The notes: generated by a model not told the origin, from the letters alone. A stretch of DNA of 8,542 nucleotides from Opitutales bacterium (GCA_007123395.1 SKLD01000029.1:1-8542), one strand, 5' to 3'; counted from the first letter of the stretch, positions 1 to 8,355 are shown. Made by a program: numbers and translations.

Positions 1-1
1 G

Positions 2-601
2 CAGCGCTACACGCGCTGGTTCAATCTCGCGCACGGGACGGCGGGGACACTGTGGGCGGAGCGCTTCGGCAGTGTGCTTGTGCAGGACACGCCGTGGCTG
101 GTGGGCCTGATCGCGGCCTACATCGACTTGAACGCGGTGCGGGCGGGTCTGGCGGACCTGCCGGAGAGTTACCGTTGGTGCGGCTATACGGAGGCGCTTG
201 CGGGAAAGGAGTCCCTCTGCCGCGCGCTGGCGGCCTGCTTTCCAGCGGCCAAGGACGCGGCGGAAACCCTCGCGCGCTACCGTTTACTGATGCTCGGGAA
301 GGGAGCGAGGGCGAAGGGCGACGGCACGGGCGCGCGCATCGACCCGGAGGCTCTGCTGGAGGCGGTGAAAAACGGCGGGGAGCTGCAGCCGCACGAGTTG
401 CTGCGGCTGCGTGCGCGGTTTCTGACGGAGGGCCGTGCGCTGGGAACGCGCGATTGGCTGGAACACGGAGAAGGGGCGCGTGTCCTTGCCATGCTGAAGC
501 GGCCGCCGCCGTGCCGCCCGGTCGACGTGCTAGACAATGTGGATCTGGCGGTGGCACGCTCGCGGGCGGGGTACCGTTCCCTTGAGCATCCCGGGGGGTG
601 A
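2..601 (+). CDS. REP-associated tyrosine transposase (RAYT), 5'-truncated by the window edge
   Basis: An open frame of 199 residues is open from base 2 and ends at TGA 599-601; the N-terminus lies outside the window. Near the start it reads LWAERFGSVLV, then YIDLNAVRAGL, then YRWCGYTEA. These blocks, in this order, mark the second half of the Y1_Tnp/IS200-like domain of RAYT proteins. The tyrosine of YIDLN is the probable DNA-cleaving residue, by family analogy. About 130 further residues follow, including LRLRARFLTEGRALGTRDWLE. They match the C-terminal extension I associate with long RAYTs and look like a DNA-binding tail. RAYTs are single-copy, domesticated relatives of HUH transposases that cut REP hairpins. 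Consistent with that, a GTAG-headed hairpin lies 44 nt past the stop codon. No frameshift is seen, so the visible part looks intact. It converges with the minus-strand phosphorylase gene. Confidence 0.85.
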   Translation, partial: QRYTRWFNLAHGTAGTLWAERFGSVLVQDTPWLVGLIAAYIDLNAVRAGLADLPESYRWCGYTEALAGKESLCRALAACFPAAKDAAETLARYRLLMLGKGARAKGDGTGARIDPEALLEAVKNGGELQPHELLRLRARFLTEGRALGTRDWLEHGEGARVLAMLKRPPPCRPVDVLDNVDLAVARSRAGYRSLEHPGG

Positions 602-645
602 CCGGCGTTGACGCCTGTGCAGCCGTCCAAGGTAATTCCGACAAA

Positions 646-678
646 GTAGAAGCCGGGGTGCTTTCAGCCCCGGCCTAC
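646..678 (+). repeat. GTAG-headed REP hairpin 3' of the RAYT gene
   Basis: GTAG (646-649) is followed by AA, then a perfect 7-bp stem GCCGGGG (652-658) / CCCCGGC (668-674) around a 9-nt loop. CTAC at 675-678 can also pair with the leading GTAG. A GTAG tetranucleotide at the foot of a GC-rich hairpin is the hallmark of REP elements recognised by RAYT proteins, and the element sits 44 nt downstream of a RAYT gene. There is no T-tract, so it is not a canonical intrinsic terminator. It could still slow RNA decay or limit read-through between the converging genes. Confidence 0.7.
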
Positions 679-740
679 ATTGGCAGGCGGGTTTCCGGAT
701 GCGCGGGCGCGGGAGCCGTCGCTGTGAGCCGCTGGTGTGC

Positions 741-788
741 GCGGGAGCCCCGCCATAGCGGTGTCGGGCGATAGATCTACCCGACTAC
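741..788 (-). repeat. Inverted GTAG-headed REP with two hairpins, facing the 646-678 element
   Basis: On the minus strand, GTAG (788-785) is followed by a stem TCGGG/CCCGA with an 11-nt loop (plus-strand arms 764-768 and 780-784). The flanking g763 and c785 could add one more pair. After a short linker a second small hairpin follows, GCGGG (741-745) / CCCGC (749-753), with a 3-nt loop. The orientation is opposite to the element at 646-678, so the two GTAG ends face away from each other across about 135 bp. This gives a BIME-like pair between a RAYT gene and the converging phosphorylase gene, whose stop codon lies at 807-805. Confidence 0.55.
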
Positions 789-804
789 ACCGAGGTGTTG
801 CGCC

Positions 805-2544
805 TCATCCCCGGGCGACGAGCCAGTAGGCGTGGTAGGGGGCGAGCTTGAGGTTGCGGCGGGGGCCGGTACGCAGGGAGGTGGCGCTGAGGATGTCGCG
901 GCAGGTGCCCGCGTCGCGGAAGACGGGATGCAGCTCGCCCATGGGGACGGACTGCGGCTCGGGTGTGAAATTGTGGATACACACGATAGTCTCGCGTCCC
1001 GGCGCTCGGCGTTTGAAGGCGAAGAACCTCGGCCCGAAATCGAGGATTTCCTGTTCGGCGTCGGGGTGAAAAGCGGGATGGTTGGCGCGGCGGCGCAGCC
1101 ACTGCGTGTATTTGCTGTGGATCCGGCTCATGCGCGATCCGGGGCGGCTCAGCTCGGCGACAAGTTTGTCCTGATCCCACTTTTTCCGGTTGATGGAGCG
1201 GTTCTGGCCGGTGGCTTCCATACCCACGATATCGTTGGGTGTGCCGAGGAGGCTGTGAATATAGACGGCGGGCACTCCTTTGAAGGCAAGAGCGACGGCC
1301 TGCGAGCAGAGAAAGCGCGCCATTCCAAGCTCGGCGTCCCGCAGGTCGCGCAGGGCGTCGCAGTAGGTGATGTTGAGTTCGTAGGGGCTCTGCGATCCGT
1401 CACTATTCGCCTTCATGGACACCCGCCCGCCGCGTTCGCGCACGCGCTCCGCGAGCCAGTCGCTCTCTTTGTCGGGCAGGATACCCTGCAAGGGACGCAC
1501 TCCGATGCCGTCGTGCGAGGCCGTGAAATTGAATAGGGTCTGACCTGGCGCGAGGGCGGGCAGGCCGCGTGCCCACTCCGTCAGCGCCGTCGCGTCGTTG
1601 CGGAGGAGGGCATGGAGCAGGAGCGGCGGGAGCGAAAAATTGTAGACCATGTGAGCCTCGTCGCCTTCGCCGAAATAGGAAATGTTTTCCTCGTGCGGAA
1701 CGTTTGTCTCGGTGAGGACAAGGGTCTCCGGTGCAACGATGTCGACGACGTCGCGGAAGAGTTTTACGACTTCGTGCGTCTCCGGAAGATGGATACAGCT
1801 TGTCCCCACGGCCTTCCATAGAAAAGCAACGGCATCGAGGCGAAGGATGCGGCAGCCCTTGGAGATGTAGAGAAAGAGAATGTCAAGAAACTCGAAGAGA
1901 ACATCCGGATTCTGCCAGTTGAGGTCGACTTGGTCCTCGCTGAAGGTCGTCCACACCCACGCCGTCCCGTCGCGGGTGGCCGTCTTGGTGAGGAGCGGCC
2001 ACGGCCGGGGGCGCACAACCGCGCTCAGGTCGAGGTTCGGGTCCATGGTGTGGAAATAGAAACGCGACGGAGCAATGCCCGTGACAAATTCACGGAACCA
2101 AGCGCTGTGTCGCGAGCAGTGGTTGAGGACGAGGTCGAACATCAGCCCGAAGTCGGCCCCAAGGCGCTCGACATCCGACCACGCGCCGTAGTCCGGGGCC
2201 ACCTTGCGGTAATCGATCACGCTAAAGCCGTCGTCCGACGACCACGGATAGAACGGAAGCAAATGCACCACCTTGACCGCGCCCTTGAGCCTCTCGACAC
2301 AAAACTTCCGCAGGGTTTCGAGCGGTGCTTCCTTTTCGCGGCGGATATTGTCGGCGTAGGTTATGAGGACGGTGTCGTTCTCGTCCCACAGGCGCGCGGC
2401 CGGAGGCGGCGCCTCGGTCCCCACCCCGTAGCGGCCGAGCAGCATACGGAAGCGGTCCATGAGCTGCGGCGCGCGGTCGCCATAGAGGCGGCGAAGACGC
2501 CCCTCGACACGGTCGCACTGGTGTTTCGTGAGGTAGGAAGCCAT
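805..2544 (-). CDS. GH13 subfamily 18 sugar phosphorylase (glucosylglycerate / sucrose-6-phosphate phosphorylase type)
   Basis: The 579-residue protein is a complete GH13 (alpha-amylase superfamily) (beta/alpha)8 enzyme of the sucrose phosphorylase subfamily. HLLPFYPWSSDDGFSVIDY (94-112) and the DLVLNH region (137-142) form the start of the barrel. RLDAV carries the probable nucleophile D237, LTETNVPH the acid/base E279, and SHDGIG the transition-state stabiliser D345. All three catalytic carboxylates are present, so it is likely active. Such enzymes use phosphate to cleave an alpha-glucoside reversibly to alpha-glucose 1-phosphate, in the cytoplasm; no signal peptide is visible. Length and motifs resemble E. 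coli YcjM (glucosylglycerate phosphorylase) and sucrose 6F-phosphate phosphorylases more than short sucrose phosphorylases. Substrate remains open. ATG 2544-2542 lies 3 nt after the glycosyltransferase stop, with no strong Shine-Dalgarno, which suggests translational coupling. The stop is TGA at 807-805. Confidence 0.9.
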   Translation of the reverse strand: MASYLTKHQCDRVEGRLRRLYGDRAPQLMDRFRMLLGRYGVGTEAPPPAARLWDENDTVLITYADNIRREKEAPLETLRKFCVERLKGAVKVVHLLPFYPWSSDDGFSVIDYRKVAPDYGAWSDVERLGADFGLMFDLVLNHCSRHSAWFREFVTGIAPSRFYFHTMDPNLDLSAVVRPRPWPLLTKTATRDGTAWVWTTFSEDQVDLNWQNPDVLFEFLDILFLYISKGCRILRLDAVAFLWKAVGTSCIHLPETHEVVKLFRDVVDIVAPETLVLTETNVPHEENISYFGEGDEAHMVYNFSLPPLLLHALLRNDATALTEWARGLPALAPGQTLFNFTASHDGIGVRPLQGILPDKESDWLAERVRERGGRVSMKANSDGSQSPYELNITYCDALRDLRDAELGMARFLCSQAVALAFKGVPAVYIHSLLGTPNDIVGMEATGQNRSINRKKWDQDKLVAELSRPGSRMSRIHSKYTQWLRRRANHPAFHPDAEQEILDFGPRFFAFKRRAPGRETIVCIHNFTPEPQSVPMGELHPVFRDAGTCRDILSATSLRTGPRRNLKLAPYHAYWLVARG

Positions 2545-2547
2545 GAC

Positions 2548-3819
2548 TTATTTCGATTTCGGCGACCAGCCGGTGAGGTTGGTAATGAGCGTGCGCAGGC
2601 TGCGCCGCAGGACACTGTAGCTGTAGTAGCGTTTCGCGACCCGGAAGTTGTGGTCGCAGACTTCGTCGCGGTAGGCCGGATCGTCGAGAAGGCGCCGCAC
2701 CATGGCGACGACCTCGGCGGTGACAAAGCCGTCGAGGACGGCGAGTTGGAAACCCTTGGGCTCGATGTCCTCGACAAAGATGGCATAGCGGTTTATAACG
2801 ACAGGCTTGCGGAAATGAAAAGCCTCAAGAAGCGCGTTGCCGAAGCCCTCGTAGGTACTCGGATAGGTGACGAGGTCGGCGTGGGGATAGAGGTCCCACA
2901 GAGTATAGAGCTTGCGCCCGTGGACATCGTATTGGCGCACCTCGCTGATACGATCACCAATAAAGACGAGGTCGACCCCCTCGTCGCGGGCGAGATCCTC
3001 GAGCATGCGCTTGTATTCGTAGCCCTCGTCGCCGGCGTTGTGCGAGATGACGAGCTTTGCCCGCCGGTCCTTGAGGCGGCTGACGAGTTTGATGGAGTGC
3101 TCGATGCCCTTGCGCGGGACGATGCGCGTGGGCTGAAGAATGAAGAGGTCGTCCTCCGCGAGTCCGATTTCCGCGCGCACGTCCGACGAATAGGCGTCGG
3201 GCGGCGGGGCCTCCTTCTCAAAGTCGAAGACATTCGGAATGAGGAGGCTCCCCACCCCTTTGCGCAGGCTGAGCTGCTGCTGCGCGGCGGCGTTGATCAC
3301 GGTGTGGGCGAGGTGCGGCGCACGCGGCGGAAAAGCGAGGTCGAGGTAGTCGCTCGCCGCCGTCACGGAATACCGCGTGCGCTCCCAATAGAAATCGTGG
3401 TGGTGGGCGATAGCGGGGATCCCCGTCTCGTTGAGAAACTCCGTTATGGCGATGCCGAGGGGGATGTTCATCGGAATCGTGAGCGCGTTCTCCGGGATGA
3501 GCACGTCTACCCCGAAACGGTCGACAAACTCGTAGAGCGTGCCCTTGAGGTATTCCGCGAGGTCGCGCACGCGCCGCGAGACATGAGGCGTACGCCGCGT
3601 GTGCCCCCACAGGCGCTCATTCAGCCACGCGATCTCCGGATGGCCGAAGTGCGCCTCCGGCACGCACATGCTCACGCCCGGCGCGCGGTCGCTCAACCCG
3701 CTGTACCAATGGCTCGTGTGGCGGTCGTCCCAGAGGACCTCCGCCCACTTCGCACTCTCGAGCGAGACGCCGTCAGTACCCGCAAAGCGCGTCGAGATGA
3801 ATCCAAATGTCTTTGGCAT
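2548..3819 (-). CDS. GT4-family glycosyltransferase, first gene of operon with the sugar phosphorylase
   Basis: The 423-residue protein is a GT-B fold, retaining glycosyltransferase of family 4. The N-terminal acceptor domain opens with GFISTRFAGTDGVSLE (6-21), a glycine-rich loop followed by conserved residues, and carries an unusual HHHDFYWER stretch (139-147). The C-terminal nucleotide-sugar domain has PTRIVPRKGIE (230-240), with the R and K that typically hold the donor phosphates. It also has the EX7E motif, EGFGNALLE, with E324 and E332. No signal peptide or membrane segment is seen, so it is probably cytosolic. The pairing with a GH13_18 phosphorylase suggests that it builds a small glycoside. 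From memory, its opening and the HHHDFYWER block resemble enzymes annotated as mannosylglucosylglycerate synthase-like, but donor and acceptor cannot be read from sequence. The start is ATG 3819-3817; no strong ribosome binding site precedes it. The stop is TAA at 2550-2548. Confidence 0.88.
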   Translation of the reverse strand: MPKTFGFISTRFAGTDGVSLESAKWAEVLWDDRHTSHWYSGLSDRAPGVSMCVPEAHFGHPEIAWLNERLWGHTRRTPHVSRRVRDLAEYLKGTLYEFVDRFGVDVLIPENALTIPMNIPLGIAITEFLNETGIPAIAHHHDFYWERTRYSVTAASDYLDLAFPPRAPHLAHTVINAAAQQQLSLRKGVGSLLIPNVFDFEKEAPPPDAYSSDVRAEIGLAEDDLFILQPTRIVPRKGIEHSIKLVSRLKDRRAKLVISHNAGDEGYEYKRMLEDLARDEGVDLVFIGDRISEVRQYDVHGRKLYTLWDLYPHADLVTYPSTYEGFGNALLEAFHFRKPVVINRYAIFVEDIEPKGFQLAVLDGFVTAEVVAMVRRLLDDPAYRDEVCDHNFRVAKRYYSYSVLRRSLRTLITNLTGWSPKSK

Positions 3820-4157
3820 AATTCAGCGTAGCTATGCCGTGCAAGTTCATGGCCAATCCGCCGCCGAAGGCAAACTATTTGCGGAAATGCGGACGGATGC
3901 GGGTGAAATCACGATGTTTGTGGGACCCGGACGGTGCCTTTTAGATAGGTGCGGCAACAACGGTTTGAACGAAACTTCCCCTCCAAACCGGAGATGCGGT
4001 TCTCTCCCGGCCAGTCGGGATTCTCCAACGCAGACCTCGGGCCGATGCCGTCCCGAACTTTCAATCACACCCTCCCGCGGCCCGCCGCCGCATCAGGCGT
4101 TGACGATTTGGGGGCGGGCCGGCACGTTTGCCGGTTTTACTGGAACGAAAGAGACCC
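3820..4157. other. Divergent intergenic region between the glycosyltransferase operon and leuS
   Basis: These 338 bp separate two divergently transcribed units and must hold promoters for both. I see no convincing gene: the 73-codon minus-strand frame at 3847-4068 resembles nothing and looks random. On the plus strand TTGACG (4100-4105) is a possible -35 for leuS, but no good -10 follows at the usual distance. On the minus strand TATCTA (3946-3941) preceded by TTCAAA (3968-3963) at 16 nt is a weak promoter candidate for the glycosyltransferase. No REP hairpin is seen here, unlike the other gaps. Confidence 0.4.
4119..4139 (+). promoter_or_regulatory. Hairpin plus short T-run in the leuS leader
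   Basis: A perfect 6-bp stem CCGGCA (4119-4124) / TGCCGG (4129-4134) with a 4-nt loop CGTT is followed at once by TTTTA (4135-4139). It ends 18 nt before the leuS ATG. The layout resembles a weak intrinsic terminator, so it could act as an attenuator or as a leader structure affecting initiation. The T-run is only four long. I see no leader peptide rich in leucine codons and no T-box sequence, so regulation by this element is speculative. Confidence 0.3.
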
Positions 4158-6734
<2,577 letters not shown>

Positions 6735-6758
6735 GAGGGATCCGCATCCGGCGCACAC

Positions 6759-6780
6759 GGAGATGCGCCCTCCAGCGCAT
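6759..6780 (+). repeat. GGAG-headed hairpin 1 (REP-like)
   Basis: GGAG (6759-6762) is followed without a gap by a perfect 6-bp stem ATGCGC (6763-6768) / GCGCAT (6775-6780). The 6-nt loop CCTCCA contains CTCC, the complement of the leading tetranucleotide. It begins 24 nt after the leuS stop codon. The tetranucleotide-plus-stem layout matches the REP plan, and GGAG is a known alternative to GTAG. Confidence 0.5.
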
Positions 6781-6798
6781 ACCGGACACTGCCTCCAT

Positions 6799-6822
6799 GG
6801 AGGGCGCGGCTCCGCCCGCGCC
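6799..6822 (+). repeat. GGAG-headed hairpin 2 (REP-like)
   Basis: GGAG (6799-6802) is followed directly by a 7-bp stem GGCGCGG (6803-6809) / CCGCGCC (6816-6822). The 6-nt loop CTCCGC again contains CTCC. The stem differs in sequence from hairpin 1, but the architecture and strand are the same, so the two look like covarying members of one structural family. A separate 12-bp palindrome, CCTCCATGGAGG (6792-6803), overlaps the head. Confidence 0.55.
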
Positions 6823-6879
6823 GCTCACCGTGCGCGACCGCAACACCCGACCACGCACGCATCTGCCCGGTCCCACCAA

Positions 6880-6911
6880 CCGCAATGCCTCGCTGAAGCT
6901 TCAGCCTACGG
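6880..6911 (-). repeat. GTAG-family repeat, copy A
   Basis: On the plus strand the copy starts CCGCAATGCCTCGC and ends with CAGCCTACGG. Read on the minus strand it starts with GTAG (6909-6906), followed by the perfect 14-bp palindrome GCTGAAGCTTCAGC (plus positions 6892-6905), then a conserved 13-nt tail. Copies C and D share the whole unit at 28 or more of 30 positions or nearly so. With copy B it forms a 21-bp inverted repeat. Confidence 0.75.
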
Positions 6912-6924
6912 TCGGGGCACAGTG

Positions 6925-6949
6925 CGTAGCGTGAAGCTTCAGCGAGCGG
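6925..6949 (+). repeat. GTAG-family repeat, copy B (inverted)
   Basis: GTAG (6926-6929) is followed by CGTGAAGCTTCAGCGAG. This matches copy A in inverse orientation at 19 of 21 positions (6889-6909 against 6926-6946), with 16 nt between the arms. The conserved GGCATTGCGG tail of the other copies is replaced here by GC repeats, so the copy is partial or diverged. The A-B pair can form a long hairpin and resembles a BIME. Confidence 0.65.
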
Positions 6950-6978
6950 CGGCGGCAACGGCCCGCAGCACCTTCCAT

Positions 6979-7010
6979 CCGCAATGCCTCGCTGACACTT
7001 CAGCCTACGG
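6979..7010 (-). repeat. GTAG-family repeat, copy C, next to the lpxI start
   Basis: It is the same unit as copy A apart from two changes in the palindrome centre (CACT instead of AGCT at 6996-6999). The arms GCTGA (6991-6995) / TCAGC (7000-7004) still pair perfectly, so the changes fall in the loop and keep the stem. The complementary GTAG lies at 7008-7005, and the unit ends 15 nt before the lpxI ATG, where a ribosome binding site is expected. Confidence 0.72.
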
Positions 7011-7025
7011 GCACACCACTTTTCC

Positions 7026-7880
7026 ATGACCCTTCCTTCCAAATACCTGCCGGACGATTTTGACGCTTCCCGACCTGTGGCGGTGGTTGCGGGTCAACGG
7101 GACTATCCGGTTCTCACTGTCGAGGCGCTGCGGCGCGCGGGCGTGCCGATACGGCTCATCGCCTTCGATGGGGAAACGCGCGAGGATCTTTGGGATTCCT
7201 TTCCCGAAAACGAACGAGCGCGTATCCACGTGGGCCAGATCGGGCACATGCTCAAGGCCTTGCGCCGCCTTGGCGCGGGCTACGCCGTCTTTGTCGGGCA
7301 GATCACGCCCGGCCGGCTCTTCCGCGACCTCAAGCCCGATCTGAAGGCGCTCGCCATTCTCGCCCGCCTGCGCGAACGCAATGCCGAGACGATCTTCGGT
7401 GCCATTGTCGACGAGGTGACGAAAGCGGGTGTGCGCATGCTCGACGCCCGCGCCTTTCTCGACGATCACCTTGCCTCCCCCGGTGTCATGACGGGAAAGC
7501 GTCTTCACGCCGAGCCGGACCACATCGAACACGGTGTTCGCCTCGCCCGCGAAATCGCCCGCCTCGATATCGGCCAGAGCATCGTCGTGCGCAAGGGCAC
7601 CGTCCTCGCCGTCGAGGCCTTCGAGGGCACCGACGATATGATCCGCCGCGCCAACAAATACAAGACGGACCGGCTCATCCTCGTCAAAACCGCCAAGCCG
7701 GAACAGAACCCGTATTTCGACTGGCCTGTCTTCGGCCTCGATACCCTCAAGAGCCTCCAAGCGGCAGGCGTGGAAACGGCCGCCCTTGAAAGCGAAAAGG
7801 TCGTCCTTCTCGACAAACCCGCCGTCCTCGCCGAAGCCCGCCGCATTGGTATTGAGCTATACGGGTTTTCGGGGAATTGA
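7026..7880 (+). CDS. lpxI: UDP-2,3-diacylglucosamine pyrophosphatase LpxI
   Basis: LpxI hydrolyses UDP-2,3-diacylglucosamine to lipid X (2,3-diacylglucosamine 1-phosphate) and UMP. This is the fourth step of lipid A synthesis at the inner face of the cytoplasmic membrane, and LpxI replaces LpxH in many bacteria. The product has 284 residues, the usual length of the family (DUF1009). VAVVAGQRDYPVL (18-30) is the N-terminal domain motif. GHMLKALR (73-80) and GQITPGRLFRDLKPD (91-105) follow. The C-terminal domain has the hallmark DIGQSIVVRKGTVLAVEAFEGTD (181-203). FDWPVFGLDT (231-240) holds D232, the likely counterpart of the catalytic aspartate of Caulobacter LpxI. ATG 7026 is the only sensible start, but no Shine-Dalgarno precedes it and a repeat ends 15 nt upstream. 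The gene stands alone here, not beside lpxA, lpxB or fabZ as in proteobacteria. Confidence 0.95.
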   Translation: MTLPSKYLPDDFDASRPVAVVAGQRDYPVLTVEALRRAGVPIRLIAFDGETREDLWDSFPENERARIHVGQIGHMLKALRRLGAGYAVFVGQITPGRLFRDLKPDLKALAILARLRERNAETIFGAIVDEVTKAGVRMLDARAFLDDHLASPGVMTGKRLHAEPDHIEHGVRLAREIARLDIGQSIVVRKGTVLAVEAFEGTDDMIRRANKYKTDRLILVKTAKPEQNPYFDWPVFGLDTLKSLQAAGVETAALESEKVVLLDKPAVLAEARRIGIELYGFSGN

Positions 7881-7952
7881 AGCGTCCATTGTTGAAGACT
7901 GGAGCGAATGAGACGAAGCCGGTCTCTGCGGCAAACACGGCGCATCTTCCAG

Positions 7953-7982
7953 CCGCAATGCCTCGCGGAGGCTTCAGCCTAC
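7953..7982 (-). repeat. GTAG-family repeat, copy D
   Basis: It has the same CCGCAATGCCTCGC head (plus strand) and CTTCAGCCTAC end as copies A and C, with GTAG on the minus strand at 7982-7979. The palindrome is GCGGA / TCAGC around GGCT, with one mismatch, so the hairpin is slightly weaker. It lies 72 nt after the lpxI stop. Copies C and D therefore flank lpxI in the same orientation. Confidence 0.7.
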
Positions 7983-8239
7983 TTCTACACTGTCAGACGG
8001 AAGGACCTCCGGGTTTGGGTTGCCGCCGATGCGGCGTCAGGGGAGGCCTCTCCGTGCTTCGCAACAGCCCCCCCGCGCTATGGGAAAGCAGAGAGCGGGA
8101 AATCACACGATGGCGCGAATCTCCGACCGGCCTGTTCCCCGACGGACGTCCCGGAACATTTCGGACGACACTGGAAAGCCCGCCCAACACCGGCGCAACC
8201 GGCCCGAACACATTTTCTCTAAGATATTTGATATTGCAA

Positions 8240-8261
8240 TGTGCCTTCAGAATGTGGCACA
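8240..8261. promoter_or_regulatory. Dyad in the AT-rich leader of the right-hand RAYT gene
   Basis: TGTGCC (8240-8245) and GGCACA (8256-8261) form a perfect 6-bp inverted repeat with a 10-nt centre. It lies in the AT-rich stretch about 95 nt before the RAYT start. The spacing would suit an operator for a dimeric regulator or a hairpin in the leader. No known binding site is recognised. Confidence 0.25.
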
Positions 8262-8290
8262 CAAAGCTTCATCAATTCATTTCTCGTCGA

Positions 8291-8319
8291 GTGGCAAAAT
8301 TTTCTTGAAGAAATAACTT
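8291..8319 (+). promoter_or_regulatory. Weak promoter candidate with an embedded palindrome
   Basis: GTGGCA (8291-8296) and TAACTT (8314-8319) are spaced 17 nt and match the sigma-70 -35 and -10 consensus at 4 and 3 of 6 positions. Between them lies a perfect palindrome with 6-bp arms TTTCTT (8301-8306) / AAGAAA (8308-8313) around a single G. It would place transcription just before the RAYT start codons. The match is poor and only the location supports it. Confidence 0.2.
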
Positions 8320-8355
8320 GTATTCGGTCTGCGGATGCTCCATGGTTTTTCCAGG

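Larger units (their letters stand above)
6735..7025. other. leuS-lpxI intergenic repeat cluster
   Basis: These 291 bp hold no credible gene. They contain two GGAG-headed hairpins (6759-6780, 6799-6822) and three copies of a GTAG-headed repeat (6880-6911, 6925-6949, 6979-7010). No hairpin here is followed by a T-run, so I call no intrinsic terminator for leuS. No strong promoter for lpxI stands out. Small plus- and minus-strand frames in this stretch look like random open frames in GC-rich DNA. Confidence 0.6.
7881..8355. other. Non-coding stretch between lpxI and the right-hand RAYT gene
   Basis: I find no credible gene in these 475 bp. The longest frame (7877-8308, plus) has unbiased, patternless translation and overlaps the lpxI stop codon. 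The stretch holds a GTAG-family repeat (7953-7982). It also holds small dyads at 7910-7926 (GAGAC/GTCTC) and 8022-8035 (GCCGC/GCGGC) and a near-palindrome at 8040-8053. None has a T-run, so no intrinsic terminator for lpxI is called. From about 8213 to 8325 the sequence turns clearly AT-rich, unlike the rest of the window. Confidence 0.55.

Noticed and set aside
2..601. Complete insertion sequence (IS200/IS605) at the left edge
   Set aside because: The long C-terminal tail and the adjacent REP hairpins fit a RAYT gene; no IS200-type ends or accessory tnpB gene are visible.
652..674. Intrinsic terminator of the left RAYT gene
   Set aside because: The stem is strong, but CCTACATTGG follows instead of a T-run; the GTAG head fits a REP element better.
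1930..3831. 633-codon open frame on the plus strand opposite the glycosyltransferase and phosphorylase
   Set aside because: It is antisense to two genes with clear catalytic motifs; its translation is rich in V, E, R and D without domain patterns, as expected of a shadow frame.
4128..4157. leuS start at TTG 4128
   Set aside because: The extra ten residues do not resemble LeuRS N-termini, and the codon sits in the leader hairpin; ATG 4158 gives the expected start before KDYDFRDIEPYWQ.
6880..7982. CRISPR array
   Set aside because: The repeats are 30-32 nt, but the copies differ in orientation, spacing is irregular (from about 13 to over 900 nt), lpxI lies between two copies, and no cas gene is present.
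7877..8308. 143-codon plus-strand frame after lpxI
   Set aside because: It overlaps the lpxI stop codon, runs through a REP repeat and an AT-rich region, and its protein has no recognisable pattern.
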